DNA from: Clostridia bacterium
Lineage (GTDB): Bacteria > Bacillota > Clostridia > Oscillospirales > Acutalibacteraceae
DNA: 39,278 bases
NCBI GenBank assembly: GCA_029226955.1
Contig: JAQXZA010000010.1
Location: 1 to 39,278 of the forward strand
Reading direction: 5' to 3'
Shown: in pieces, positions 23,282-32,462 of the stretch
Numbering within the stretch: the stretch's first letter is position 1
Layout: every line of letters begins with the position of its first letter
The notes under the pieces: generated by a model
The model's input: the letters and a program-made list of their open reading frames with translations, nothing else
Database searches by the model: none
Told to the model about the DNA's origin: nothing
Position numbers and translations under genes: made by a program

Positions 23282-24532
23282 GTGCGATATGATTCCTCAC
23301 CGGCACGACAGTTGCCTCAGCGTTCACCGACACAGCCGCCACGTCAGAAACCGACGTCGGTTCAGGAGGAAAAACCCGTAGGTTTTCCGAAAAAAGTAAG
23401 AAACAAACTGAAAATTTTCTCAATCCGGCTCGGACTTGATATGACATTTATGTTCCTTGTAATTATCCTTGTAATTATCGGAATAGTAATGATGTTTTCG
23501 GCAAGTTATCCTGCTGCACTTGAATACACGGGCAGCAGTTATTATTATCTTATAAGACAATCGGTCTTTTCCGTTATCGGAATAGGCATAATGATACTTA
23601 TGTCATATTTTGACTATCACCATTTTCACAAAATTGCACCGTGGATTCTGCTTATTTCATATTTACTTCTTATAGCGGTACTTTTGTTCCCGTCATCTGA
23701 CGGAATACACAGATGGCTTAGACTTGGTATATTTGATATTCAGGCGTCGGAAATAAGCAAATTCGCAATAATACTGTTTCTTGCACACTGGGGTTCACTG
23801 CATTTTCGTGAAATGGATACATTCAAATTCGGAGTTCTTCCGGCACTCATAATACTTGTTTCAACTGCCATACTTCTCATACTTGAACCTCACTATTCAG
23901 GTATAGCAATTATTACAATGCTTGTTGCGGTAATGATGTTCGTAAGCGGAGTAAAGATAAGATACTTTGTGTTTGCTGGTATTCTTATTGCCGCCGCCGT
24001 TGTGGTTCTTGCAATAACGGGTCAGCTCGGCTACGCAATGGAACGTCTTGACGGCTGGGGTCAGGCACTCACTTATACTGACGCTGATATGTGGAATAAA
24101 ACCTATCAGACACGTAATTCACTCTATGCAATAGGTTCAGGCGGCTTGTGGGGACTCGGACTCGGTCAGTCACGTCAGAAATATCTTTATATTCCGGCGG
24201 CTCAGAACGACTTTGTTTTTGCTGTTGTATGCGAGGAACTCGGCTTTGTCGGTGCTATGATAATACTTCTTGTTTTTGCACTTCTTGTATGGAGAGGAAT
24301 AACCATTTCAATGCGTGCAAAGGATAAATTCGGTTCACTTCTTGGCATAGGACTTTCGGCACAGATAGGCTTACAGGTAATTCTCAATATAATGGTAATT
24401 ACCGACTGGATGCCGAACACAGGTATCAGTCTGCCGTTTTTCAGTTACGGCGGTTCATCACTTATAATGCTTCTTGCCCAGATGGGTATAATACTTTCAA
24501 TTTCAAGAACATCAAACTTAGAAAAGGTTTAG
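23282..24532 (+). CDS. ftsW: SEDS glycosyltransferase FtsW
   Basis: FtsW polymerises lipid II at the septum together with the class B PBP. The product is 416 residues from this start. After a roughly 40-residue basic, Pro/Gln-rich cytoplasmic tail there are about ten membrane spans, with SEDS signatures GIHRWLRLGIFDIQASEISKFA, EPHYSGIAII, the large extracellular loop around MERLDGWGQALTYTDADMWNKTYQTRNSLYAIGSGGLWGLGLGQSRQK, and QNDFVFAVVCEELGFVGA. ISLPFFSYGGSSL follows near the end. Start: AAAGGA ends at 23268; GTG 23270 overlaps it, while GTG 23282 has about 13-nt spacing, so 23282 is preferred with moderate certainty. Confidence 0.93.
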   Translation: MRYDSSPARQLPQRSPTQPPRQKPTSVQEEKPVGFPKKVRNKLKIFSIRLGLDMTFMFLVIILVIIGIVMMFSASYPAALEYTGSSYYYLIRQSVFSVIGIGIMILMSYFDYHHFHKIAPWILLISYLLLIAVLLFPSSDGIHRWLRLGIFDIQASEISKFAIILFLAHWGSLHFREMDTFKFGVLPALIILVSTAILLILEPHYSGIAIITMLVAVMMFVSGVKIRYFVFAGILIAAAVVVLAITGQLGYAMERLDGWGQALTYTDADMWNKTYQTRNSLYAIGSGGLWGLGLGQSRQKYLYIPAAQNDFVFAVVCEELGFVGAMIILLVFALLVWRGITISMRAKDKFGSLLGIGLSAQIGLQVILNIMVITDWMPNTGISLPFFSYGGSSLIMLLAQMGIILSISRTSNLEKV

Positions 24533-24545
24533 GGGGTATATATAA

Positions 24546-25673
24546 ATGAGAATATTGTTTGCCGGCGGCGGAACAGCCGGACATATCAATCCGGCTCTTG
24601 CCATTGCCGGATATGTACGTTCACGACAGCCAGACGCAGAAATACTTTATGTAGGTTCAAAGGGCGGAATGGAGGAAAGACTCGTTCCTCAGGCAGGATA
24701 TGAATTTCGTGGAATTGTCGTTCAGGGTTTTAAGCGTAAATTAACACCGAAAGCAATCAAAGACAATATCATAACCGTAAAAAAAGCAATTTCGGCAAGT
24801 GCCGAGTCAAAGAAAATAATAAAAGAATTTAAACCCGATATATGCGTCGGAACAGGCGGATATGTCAGCGGCCCTGTTTTAAGAGCGGCAGATAAACTCG
24901 GTATTCCGATTATTATTCACGAACAGAACGCTTTTCCGGGAGTGGCAAACAAAATGCTCGCAAAAAGAGCGGCAAGGGTTATGCTTGCAATGCCGGCGGC
25001 AAAACAGCATTTCCCCGAAAACTGCAACTTTGTTAATACGGGTAATCCAGTCCGTGGCGATATTATAACCGTTGACAAAGAACAGGCAAGAAAGGAACTC
25101 GGACTTGACAGTCGTCCTGTAATACTCTCATTCGGCGGTAGTCTTGGTGCAAGAATTATCAACGAATCACTTGCCGATATTATCGCACGTAGTGCAAAGG
25201 ACGGAAAATATCAGCATATACACGCTTATGGTCAATACGGCAAATGGTTTCCCGACCTTTTGAAAGAAAAGGGTGCTGACCTCGAAAATGCTAAAAATCT
25301 TGACATCAGGGAATACATAAACAATATGCCTACCTGTCTTGCGGCGGCAGATTTAGTAATAGCAAGAGCCGGTGCAATCACTATCAGCGAAATTGAAGTA
25401 AAGGGCAAACCGTCAATTCTCATTCCGTCACCTAATGTTGCAGAAAATCACCAGTATCATAACGCTATGTCGCTTGTCGAGAAAAATGCGGCGGTAATGA
25501 TTGAGGAAAAAGACCTTACTCCCGAAAAACTCACAGAAGAAATTGACAAATTAGCATCAGACCCCGACAGACTGCGTGAATATTCCGAAAACGCACAGAA
25601 AATGGCAGTGTCGGACGCATCAAAGCGTATTTATTCCGTTATCGTTGAAACTATCGCAACATCAAAAAAGTAA
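24546..25673 (+). CDS. murG: UDP-GlcNAc:lipid I N-acetylglucosaminyltransferase MurG
   Basis: MurG adds GlcNAc to lipid I at the inner face of the membrane, giving lipid II. The 375-residue GT-B enzyme has the N-terminal glycine loop FAGGGTAGHINPALAIA, GTGGYVSGPVL, HEQNAFPGVANK and the second glycine-rich loop SFGGSLGARIINE. The donor-binding RAGAITISEIEVKGKPSILIPSPNVAENHQYHNA in the C-terminal half is also present. It begins 13 bp after ftsW with a GGGGG site, so the pair is co-translated. An 87-bp gap then precedes murA. Confidence 0.97.
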   Translation: MRILFAGGGTAGHINPALAIAGYVRSRQPDAEILYVGSKGGMEERLVPQAGYEFRGIVVQGFKRKLTPKAIKDNIITVKKAISASAESKKIIKEFKPDICVGTGGYVSGPVLRAADKLGIPIIIHEQNAFPGVANKMLAKRAARVMLAMPAAKQHFPENCNFVNTGNPVRGDIITVDKEQARKELGLDSRPVILSFGGSLGARIINESLADIIARSAKDGKYQHIHAYGQYGKWFPDLLKEKGADLENAKNLDIREYINNMPTCLAAADLVIARAGAITISEIEVKGKPSILIPSPNVAENHQYHNAMSLVEKNAAVMIEEKDLTPEKLTEEIDKLASDPDRLREYSENAQKMAVSDASKRIYSVIVETIATSKK

Positions 25674-25769
25674 AATATATTATCTGATAAAAATTTCTCA
25701 GAATATTCAATTTTCGTCATTATACAGCATATAATTATCTATGTAGTATAATATTGGAGGGTGAATGTT

Positions 25770-27023
25770 TTGAGCAGGCTTTTGGTTGAGGGAAAAAAAG
25801 AAATCTCAGGAGAAATTACCGCTCAGGGTGCAAAAAACAGTATTTTGCCGATTCTTGCGGCAACAATACTTTGTGACGGCGAAAGCTGTCTGAAAAATTG
25901 CCCGAATCTGACAGACGTTGATTTTTCTCTTGATATTCTTCACTATCTCGGCTGTAAAGCACACAGGGAAAACACCACCATAACCGTCAATGCCGAAAAT
26001 TTCGATAAAAGCACCGTTTCCGATTCACTTATGAAAAGAATGAGGTCGTCCGTTATTTTTCTCGGAGCGTTGCTCGGAAAAGCACATCACGCTGAAATTT
26101 CCTGTCCGGGCGGTTGTGAACTCGGTGCAAGACCTATCGACATTCATATATCATCTCTTAAAAAATTGGGAGCTGTTTTTGAACGGAATGACGATATAAT
26201 TATTTGTTCAGCACCAGACGGTCTTAAAGGCTGTAATATTGATTTGCGTTATCAAAGCGTGGGTGCAACCGAAAATATTATTCTTGCGTCGGTTCTTGCA
26301 AGCGGCACAACGATTATATCAAATGCCGCCCGTGAACCTGAAATAACTGACCTTGTGGCATTTCTTAATAAATGCGGAGCGAAAATTTTCGGTGCCGGCA
26401 CGGAAACAATTCTGATTGAGGGAGTAAAAAAACTTACAGGTGCAGAGCATAAAATCATACCTGACAGAATAGCAATAGCAACATATATGGCTTGTACCGC
26501 AGTAACAGGCGGTTGTCTTACGGTTTATGACGTTATTCCAGAACATATACGGTCAGTTATTCCGTTTTTCAGGGAAACGGGCTGTGTAGTAAAATGCACC
26601 GAAAACGAACTGAGAATTTTTGCACCCGAAAAACTTACTTCCCCTGAACTCATAACAACAAAGCCTTATCCGTCGTTTCCTACGGACGCACAGCCGCCGC
26701 TTATGTCGGTTGCGGCAGTGGGGGGCGGAATTACCGTTTTTGTTGAAAACGTCTTTACAAACCGTTACAATCACGTTCCGTCACTGAGAAAACTTGGTGC
26801 AAACATCATAGTCAACGACAGGCTTGCAATCGTAACAGGCGTAAAAAAACTGCACGGCACTTCTGTCAATGCTATGGATTTGCGTGGGGGAGCGGCTCTC
26901 GTTGTTGCGGCTCTTGCGGCAGAGGGAACAACCGAAATTAACGGCTTTGAACATATTCTTCGTGGATATGACAGAAGTCTTTTTACCAAAACAGACGAAA
27001 ATACCTACAAACCGAATTTTTAA
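25770..27023 (+). CDS. murA: UDP-N-acetylglucosamine 1-carboxyvinyltransferase MurA
   Basis: MurA transfers enolpyruvate from PEP to UDP-GlcNAc, the first committed step of peptidoglycan synthesis and the target of fosfomycin. The 417-residue product has AQGAKNSILPILAATIL, the catalytic cysteine at residue 116 in PGGCELGARPIDIH, and LRGGAALVVAALAAEG near the C-terminus. The Cys (not Asp) suggests the fosfomycin-sensitive form. Start TTG 25770 is 9 nt after GGAGG; the in-frame GTG at 25761 abuts that site. Two TATAAT-like hexamers in the 87-bp gap before it (near 25730 and 25748) could give a local promoter, but no good -35 is clear. Confidence 0.95.
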   Translation: MSRLLVEGKKEISGEITAQGAKNSILPILAATILCDGESCLKNCPNLTDVDFSLDILHYLGCKAHRENTTITVNAENFDKSTVSDSLMKRMRSSVIFLGALLGKAHHAEISCPGGCELGARPIDIHISSLKKLGAVFERNDDIIICSAPDGLKGCNIDLRYQSVGATENIILASVLASGTTIISNAAREPEITDLVAFLNKCGAKIFGAGTETILIEGVKKLTGAEHKIIPDRIAIATYMACTAVTGGCLTVYDVIPEHIRSVIPFFRETGCVVKCTENELRIFAPEKLTSPELITTKPYPSFPTDAQPPLMSVAAVGGGITVFVENVFTNRYNHVPSLRKLGANIIVNDRLAIVTGVKKLHGTSVNAMDLRGGAALVVAALAAEGTTEINGFEHILRGYDRSLFTKTDENTYKPNF

Positions 27024-27103
27024 CTGAATTATCGTCAGTCCTCCATGTAATAGTGGGGGACTGTAAAAATACTTTTGCAGAACTTAATAAGGGAATGATA
27101 AAA

Positions 27104-28585
27104 GTGGAAAAACGACAATCGGGCGGCAGACCGTCAGATAAACCACAAAAAAGCAATAATCAGAGGTCAGGCAGTGCCGCCAGTCAAAAGCAGAACAGAC
27201 CGCCAAACAGACCACCTAACAGACCGACACAGTCTGTTAATACTCAAAAAAGACCGCCGAACAGACCTGTTCAGTCATCAAACACTCAGAAATCCAAAAA
27301 TTTCAGCACCAATCCTCAGCCGAATAAACCCCGTTCTTCACAACAGCAGAAAACAGTACATAAACCGACTTCATCACAGCAGAATTTACAAAAAAACAAT
27401 ACTCAGTACCAAAAGCCGAAACAGCAACGCCTACCACAGAAAAAGCCTGTACAACAGCGTAGCATTTCACAGGCTGATGTTGATATACAGGCAGAGGAAA
27501 TTCTGAATAAACCCAGAAAATTAACTCGTCAACAGGAGTATTCAAAACCGCTTGCACCGGCAAAAGAACCGATAAGTCCGTACAAACGCAAAATGAAACG
27601 TGTGCTTTTCTATATGGTAACCATTGTTATTCTTTTTGCTGTGTGTTGTGTTCTGTCACTTACGGTATTTTTTAAGATTGACAATATCGAGGTAGAGGGA
27701 AAAACACGTTATGAAAAGGACGATATTATTTCATCTTGCCTTATCAATAAGGGCGATAATCTGATTTTGTGCAATACAGGCAGTGGAGAGGATAGAATTA
27801 AAAACGATTTTCCGTATATTGAAGAAGTCAGTATAGAGAAAAAACTTTTTAACACAATTATTATCACGGTCACCGAGGCAAAACCTACATCGGTTATCGA
27901 AAGCAAAGGACAATATGTTGTTCTCGGCAAAACAGGCAAAATAATTGAAATTGACAAAGAAAAGAAATACAGTGTTCCGACGGTTCTCGGTGCAGAGCTT
28001 GAAAAGGTAAAGCTGTCATCAACCGTTAAATATAAAGACGATAATGTCAGTAAATATGTTGATGATATTCTTGCGGCTGTCAGTGAAACAGGCATAAAGA
28101 ATATTGAAACGGTTGATATTTCCAACCTGTCCAAAATTACGCTTATCCGCAAAAACGGATTTAAAATAATAATCGGTACTCCCGAAGATGTTGAGTACAA
28201 ACTCAGAACAGCCAAAGCAATTATGGACGGAAATGTAAAGGACAGCGATTCAACAGGTGTTCTTGATGTATCTCTTGCGAGTGCTGACGGCGGAAAATCC
28301 TATCTTAAAGACGGAGCGTCAGCCGAAAGCTCAGTGCAAAGCAGTAAACCTGAAAACAGCAAAACAGAGAGCAGTAAGCCTGAAAGCAGTAAAACCGAAG
28401 AAAGCTCATCAGCCGAATCATCAGGGGAAACATCATCAGAGCCGTCAGACGAATCATCAGAGGAAACATCACAGGAATCATCAGCCGAATCATCAGAGGA
28501 AACGTCACAGGAGTCGTCGGACGAATCATCAGAAGACACATCATCAGAGCCGTCAGAGGAATCTTCCGAAGAAACAGGCGAATAA
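27104..28585 (+). CDS. ftsQ: Cell division protein FtsQ/DivIB with long low-complexity tails
   Basis: A 493-residue bitopic divisome protein. The first 160 or so residues are disordered and rich in Asn, Gln, Pro, Arg and Ser, with RPPNRP repeats. One membrane span follows (RVLFYMVTIVILFAVCCVL, about 166-188), then a POTRA domain beginning FFKIDNIEVEGKTRYEKDDIIS, and a beta domain to about residue 410. The last 80 residues are a Ser/Glu-rich tail of SSE-E-TS repeats, probably extracellular linker. Family members are usually 250-300 residues, so both tails are long. GTG 27104 lies 9 nt after AAGGGA; ATG 27095 is too close to it. DivIB stabilises FtsL and DivIC. Confidence 0.88.
   Translation: MEKRQSGGRPSDKPQKSNNQRSGSAASQKQNRPPNRPPNRPTQSVNTQKRPPNRPVQSSNTQKSKNFSTNPQPNKPRSSQQQKTVHKPTSSQQNLQKNNTQYQKPKQQRLPQKKPVQQRSISQADVDIQAEEILNKPRKLTRQQEYSKPLAPAKEPISPYKRKMKRVLFYMVTIVILFAVCCVLSLTVFFKIDNIEVEGKTRYEKDDIISSCLINKGDNLILCNTGSGEDRIKNDFPYIEEVSIEKKLFNTIIITVTEAKPTSVIESKGQYVVLGKTGKIIEIDKEKKYSVPTVLGAELEKVKLSSTVKYKDDNVSKYVDDILAAVSETGIKNIETVDISNLSKITLIRKNGFKIIIGTPEDVEYKLRTAKAIMDGNVKDSDSTGVLDVSLASADGGKSYLKDGASAESSVQSSKPENSKTESSKPESSKTEESSSAESSGETSSEPSDESSEETSQESSAESSEETSQESSDESSEDTSSEPSEESSEETGE
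28320..28580 (+). repeat. Degenerate tandem repeats coding Ser/Glu tail of FtsQ
   Basis: Repeated GAATCATCAGAGGAAACATC-type units encode S-S-E-E-T-S and similar blocks. Such in-frame repeats commonly change length between strains. Confidence 0.75.
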
Positions 28586-28595
28586 TCTATTGAAT

Positions 28596-28621
28596 ATATT
28601 GAAAAATTTTCAATATGTTTT
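28596..28621 (+). terminator. Hairpin after ftsQ
   Basis: ATATTGAAAA and TTTTCAATAT form a 10-bp AT-rich inverted repeat followed by GTTTTGTT. It may reduce read-through into ftsZ. Confidence 0.5.
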
Positions 28622-28852
28622 GTTAGATTAAACAAAAAATTCGTCAAAAAATACATTTACTGTTTTAAGAATGATGAATATGCTTTAAAATGGATTATGT
28701 ATATTGAAATTTTGCGGTAAAAGTGGTAAATTTATAATAAGTTATATGGTTATAAAAAAATATAAAATCATTGTCAGTTCAATACGCTTATGACAATAAT
28801 TTGTCGGAGCAGTATTATGCTGTCAGATGTTAATTTTGAAGGGAGAAAAACA

Positions 28853-30148
28853 ATGCCTTACGAATTTGAAAACGATATTGACAACATCGTACACATTAAA
28901 GTTGTCGGAGTAGGCGGCGGCGGCGGAAATGCCATCGACCGTATGGTTGAGTATGTTTCAGGAGTTGAATTTATTTCAATCAACACAGACCAACAGGCAC
29001 TCAACCGTTCAAAAGCAACTCAGAAAATGCAGATAGGCGAAAAGATTACACACGGCAAGGGTGCCGGTTCAAAACCGGAAGTTGGCGAAAAAGCCGCAGA
29101 AGAAAGCCGTGAGGCTATCGCTGAAATTCTCAAGGATACCGATATGGTATTCATCACAGCCGGTATGGGCGGCGGTACAGGTACAGGTGCAGCTCCTATT
29201 GTTGCCGAGGTAGCAAAGGAAATGGGTATCCTTACTGTTGGTATTGTTACCACTCCTTTCCTTTTTGAAGGCAAAAGACGTATGGAGCAGGCTGAATCAG
29301 GTATCGCAAAACTGAAACAGCACGTTGATTCACTTATTGTTATTCCTAACGAAAGACTTAAACATATCAGTGAAGAAAAGATTACTCTCCAGAACGCATT
29401 CTTTGCCGCTGATGATGTACTCCGTCAGGGTGTTCAGAGCATAACTGACCTTATCGTAATTCCGGGTCTTGTAAACCTCGACTTTGCAGACGTTACATCT
29501 GTTATGAAGGACGCAGGCTATGCACTTATGGGCGTAGGTGTAGCGTCAGGCAAGGACAAGGCAAAGGTTGCCGCTCAGAACGCAATTTCAAGTCCTCTCC
29601 TTGGCACATCTATTCAGGGTGCAAAGGGTCTTATCGTCAACATCAAGGCATCACCTGACATTGGTCTTGACGAGATTCAGGAAGCATCAACAATGATTTC
29701 CGAACAGGCAGACGAAAACGCTATTATCATCTGGGGTGCTGCTCTTGATGAAGAAATGGAAGACTCAATCAGCGTTATCGTTATTGCAACAGGTTTCCCG
29801 ACAACCGATTCATACTCAATGCCGACAAATACAAAGAAAGATGAAAAGAAGTCAAATTCACCTTTTCAGTACGGTTCGGCAGTAACAACAAAGACTGAAC
29901 CGACAAGATTCGGTGCTGTTACAAGACCACAGGAAAAGCCACAGCCAAAACCACAGCAGCCTGTTTACAATCCTTATCAGGCTCCCACACAGCCACCTGT
30001 ATATCCTAATGCAACCACATCAACATATCCTAATGCAAATACCCGTCCGAGTCAGTCACCGGCTTCTAAGCCACAGCAGCCGGCACAGAAGAGCGGAGAT
30101 TCCGACGATTCATTTATGGATATTATGTCAATATTCAATAACAAATAA
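28853..30148 (+). CDS. ftsZ: Cell division protein FtsZ
   Basis: FtsZ is the tubulin-like GTPase of the Z ring. The 431-residue product has [15 protein letters not shown], the tubulin signature GGGTGTG at residues 106-112, [15 protein letters not shown] as T7 synergy loop, and a Pro/Gln/Thr-rich linker from about residue 325. It ends in [14 protein letters not shown], which departs from the common C-terminal D-x-P-x-F-L-R peptide that binds FtsA and SepF. ATG 28853 follows AAGGGAG by 7 nt. Codon choice is more biased than in its neighbours, as expected for an abundant protein. The promoter is unclear; TATAAT at 28733-28738 lacks a good -35. Confidence 0.98.
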   Translation: MPYEFENDIDNIVHIKVVGVGGGGGNAIDRMVEYVSGVEFISINTDQQALNRSKATQKMQIGEKITHGKGAGSKPEVGEKAAEESREAIAEILKDTDMVFITAGMGGGTGTGAAPIVAEVAKEMGILTVGIVTTPFLFEGKRRMEQAESGIAKLKQHVDSLIVIPNERLKHISEEKITLQNAFFAADDVLRQGVQSITDLIVIPGLVNLDFADVTSVMKDAGYALMGVGVASGKDKAKVAAQNAISSPLLGTSIQGAKGLIVNIKASPDIGLDEIQEASTMISEQADENAIIIWGAALDEEMEDSISVIVIATGFPTTDSYSMPTNTKKDEKKSNSPFQYGSAVTTKTEPTRFGAVTRPQEKPQPKPQQPVYNPYQAPTQPPVYPNATTSTYPNANTRPSQSPASKPQQPAQKSGDSDDSFMDIMSIFNNK

Positions 30149-30152
30149 TTCC

Positions 30153-30183
30153 TTAAAGCCTGTCGTATTCCGACAGGCTTTAA
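30153..30183 (+). terminator. Terminator after ftsZ
   Basis: TTAAAGCCTGTCG and CGACAGGCTTTAA form a perfect 13-bp stem with a 5-nt loop, 5 nt after the ftsZ stop. It marks the end of the dcw cluster. Confidence 0.75.
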
Positions 30184-30225
30184 TTATGCAAAAATAGTTC
30201 TGATTATTTTATTTTAAAATTTTTG

Positions 30226-30254
30226 TTGCCTTTTACAGATTGAAGTGCTAAAAT
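30226..30254 (+). promoter_or_regulatory. Promoter of pyrB
   Basis: TTGCCT (30226-30231), 17-bp spacer and TGC-TAAAAT extended -10 (30249-30254). No pyrimidine-type PyrR binding loop or attenuator is apparent in the short leader. Confidence 0.6.
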
Positions 30255-30301
30255 TGAAAAGATAATAATAAAATAAAACAGGAACGGTGTGATATATTTT
30301 T

Positions 30302-31375
30302 ATGAAAACAAAGCACGTTATAGACCTTGAAGATTTGTCACTCGATGAGCTTATGGAAATTATTCAGCTTGCAAACAGAATCAAAGAAAAGCCGTCAGAT
30401 TATTCGGAAGTTTGTCACGGTAAAATTCTTGCAACGCTGTTTTATGAACCGTCAACAAGAACTCAGATGTCATTCAAAACTGCAATGCTCCGTCTTGGCG
30501 GCAGCTTTATCGGTTTTGACAATCCGCAGAACTCGTCTGTTTCAAAGGGAGAAAGTCTGAAAGATACAATAACCGTTGTCGGCGGATATGCCGATATTAT
30601 CGCAATAAGACACCCACTCGAAGGCACGGCAAAGGCAGCGTCAATGTATTCCGCAGCACCCGTTATAAACGCAGGCGACGGAGGACATCTTCACCCGACG
30701 CAGACACTTACCGACGTTGTAACGCTTTATAACGAAAAGGGCAGACTTGACAATATGTGCATAGGTCTTTGCGGCGACCTCAAAAACGGCAGAACCGTAC
30801 ATTCACTTATAAAAACAATGTCACACTTCAAAAATAACCGTTTTGTGCTTATTTCAACGCCCGAACTTTCCGTACCGCAGTACATCAAAGACGTTATGAA
30901 TGTTTCAGATTGCGAATATACCGAAGTCAACAGTCTTAAAGAGGCTATTCCTATGCTTGATGTTCTCTATATGACGAGAATACAGCAAGAGCGTTTCAAA
31001 AGCCAGGAAGATTATGAAAAACAAAAGGGCATATTTGTCCTTGATAAAGAAAAACTCCTCAATGCAAAACGAGATTTAAAAATTCTTCACCCATTGCCAC
31101 GTGTTGATGAAATTACAACAGACGTTGACTATGACGAAAGGGCAAAATATTTTGCACAGACCATTTACGGAATGTACGCACGAATGGCACTGATAATGAC
31201 AATGCTGAATCACCCCGACAAAAATGCCGCTCCACGCATTATGCCGACGCATAATCTCAGGTGCAAGAACCCGAACTGCATAACATTGACTGAAAAATAT
31301 CTTCCGTCAATTTTCCGTGAAGTCGGCGGAGATATGCTTATATGCAAATATTGCGACGGCAGAACTTTAATATAA
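30302..31375 (+). CDS. pyrB: Aspartate carbamoyltransferase with C-terminal PyrI-like zinc module
   Basis: ATCase condenses carbamoyl phosphate with aspartate in pyrimidine synthesis. The first 305 or so residues form the catalytic chain: YEPSTRTQMSFKTAMLRLGG (carbamoyl-phosphate loop), RHPLEGTA, GDGGHLHPTQTLTDV, and ILHPLPRVDEI. A tail follows with C321-x4-C326-x21-C348-x2-C351, in the context LRCKNPNCITLTEK...ICKYCDG. This is nearly the zinc-domain consensus of the PyrI regulatory chain. The PyrI allosteric nucleotide domain is absent, and no pyrI gene follows. The zinc module normally mediates contact to catalytic trimers, so it may affect assembly here. Confidence 0.93.
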   Translation: MKTKHVIDLEDLSLDELMEIIQLANRIKEKPSDYSEVCHGKILATLFYEPSTRTQMSFKTAMLRLGGSFIGFDNPQNSSVSKGESLKDTITVVGGYADIIAIRHPLEGTAKAASMYSAAPVINAGDGGHLHPTQTLTDVVTLYNEKGRLDNMCIGLCGDLKNGRTVHSLIKTMSHFKNNRFVLISTPELSVPQYIKDVMNVSDCEYTEVNSLKEAIPMLDVLYMTRIQQERFKSQEDYEKQKGIFVLDKEKLLNAKRDLKILHPLPRVDEITTDVDYDERAKYFAQTIYGMYARMALIMTMLNHPDKNAAPRIMPTHNLRCKNPNCITLTEKYLPSIFREVGGDMLICKYCDGRTLI

Positions 31376-31399
31376 ATTTTTTGTAAATTTCTGATTGTG

Positions 31400-31428
31400 T
31401 TGACAAAATTCAAAAACAGTCATATAAT
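31400..31428 (+). promoter_or_regulatory. Consensus promoter of the thi operon
   Basis: TTGACA (31400-31405), 17-bp spacer and TATAAT (31423-31428): both hexamers are perfect. Initiation would begin about 30 nt before the TPP aptamer. Confidence 0.9.
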
Positions 31429-31460
31429 TATTTTCGGACAAACTTAATATTGAACAAATT

Positions 31461-31552
31461 ACGGAACCGGGGAGTCAATCGAATTGTTCTGAGAGTGAGG
31501 TAGAGCCTCTTACCCGTTGAACCTGACTGATTTGCAGTGTAGGGAGTTTTGT
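31461..31552 (+). promoter_or_regulatory. TPP riboswitch (THI element)
   Basis: The aptamer core is recognisable: ACCGGGGAGTC at the 5' side, TTCTGAGAGTGAGG, then TTACCCGTTGAACCTGA and the 3' conserved GCAGTGTAGGGAG. TTGAACCTGA and TGTAGGGA are the most conserved TPP-binding blocks. With a downstream terminator and thiG next, it should shut the operon when thiamine pyrophosphate is high. Confidence 0.95.
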
Positions 31553-31581
31553 TTTCAAATTTTAAACATAAAATATCTTTA

Positions 31582-31624
31582 AAATGGCGAAACTCTTAAC
31601 AGTGTTTCGTCATTTGTTTTTTAT
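31582..31624 (+). terminator. Riboswitch-controlled terminator
   Basis: AAATGGCGAAAC (31582-31593) pairs with GTTTCGTCATTT (31604-31615) with one G-U, followed by GTTTTTTATT. It is 30 nt after the aptamer, so the riboswitch acts at transcription elongation. Confidence 0.85.
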
Positions 31625-31667
31625 TCAATAATCAAAAGTATATGCAAAAACGAAAGGAAAGATTATT

Positions 31668-32435
31668 ATGTCAGACAAATTCATTCTTGGCGGCAAGGAG
31701 TTCAATTCCCGTTTTATTCTTGGTTCGGGTAAATTTTCACTTGATATGATTAAGGCGGTTATCGAGGACGGCGGTGCAGAAATTATTACACTTGCACTCA
31801 GACGTGCAAATGCGGGCGGCGAGGAAAATATCCTTGACTATATCCCGAAAAATGTAACACTTCTCCCGAATACATCAGGTGCAAGAAACGCTGAGGAGGC
31901 AGTAAGAATCGCACGTCTTTCAAGAGAACTTGGCTGCGGCAATTTTGTTAAAGTTGAGGTTGTCCGTGACAGCAAATATCTTCTCCCCGATAATGCCGAA
32001 ACAGTAAAGGCAACTGAAATCCTTGCAAAAGAGGGCTTTGTTGTACTTCCTTATATGTACCCCGACCTTTATACAGCCCGTGACCTTGTAAATGCGGGTG
32101 CGGCGGCTGTAATGCCTCTTGCGGCACCGATAGGCAGTAATAAGGGACTTTGCACAAAAGATTTTATAAAAATTCTCATCAATGAAATTGACCTTCCGAT
32201 TATCGTTGATGCCGGAATAGGCAGTCCGTCACAGGCTTGTGAGGCTATGGAACTTGGTGCAGCGGCTGTTATGGCAAATACAGCGGTTGCAACAGCCGGA
32301 AATATCAATCTTATGGCAAAAGCATTCAAACTTGCCGTTGAATCGGGCAGACTTGCTTATCTTTCAGGACTTGGCAGAGTGCTTGAATCGTCAGGTGAGG
32401 CATCAAGTCCGCTCACGGGATTTTTACAGGACTGA
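31668..32435 (+). CDS. thiG: Thiazole synthase ThiG
   Basis: ThiG builds the thiazole phosphate of thiamine from deoxyxylulose-5-phosphate, dehydroglycine and ThiS-thiocarboxylate. The 255-residue TIM barrel starts [19 protein letters not shown] and has [71 protein letters not shown] and [29 protein letters not shown], typical of the family including the schiff-base lysine region. GAAAGGA precedes the ATG. It is the first gene after the TPP riboswitch. The sulfur carrier thiS and its activator thiF are not in this operon, so they must be elsewhere or replaced. Confidence 0.95.
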   Translation: MSDKFILGGKEFNSRFILGSGKFSLDMIKAVIEDGGAEIITLALRRANAGGEENILDYIPKNVTLLPNTSGARNAEEAVRIARLSRELGCGNFVKVEVVRDSKYLLPDNAETVKATEILAKEGFVVLPYMYPDLYTARDLVNAGAAAVMPLAAPIGSNKGLCTKDFIKILINEIDLPIIVDAGIGSPSQACEAMELGAAAVMANTAVATAGNINLMAKAFKLAVESGRLAYLSGLGRVLESSGEASSPLTGFLQD

Positions 32436-32462
32436 TAACATAAAATAACAGAGGCTAATAAA

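Noticed and set aside
28300-28656. Minus-strand gene opposite the FtsQ tail
   Set aside because: It is the mirror of the Ser/Glu repeat; no ribosome site and no independent protein features.
28700-28740. MraZ-type boxes before ftsZ (GCGGT, GTGGT)
   Set aside because: Only two imperfect units with 9-bp spacing, not the 10-bp-phased set seen before mraZ.
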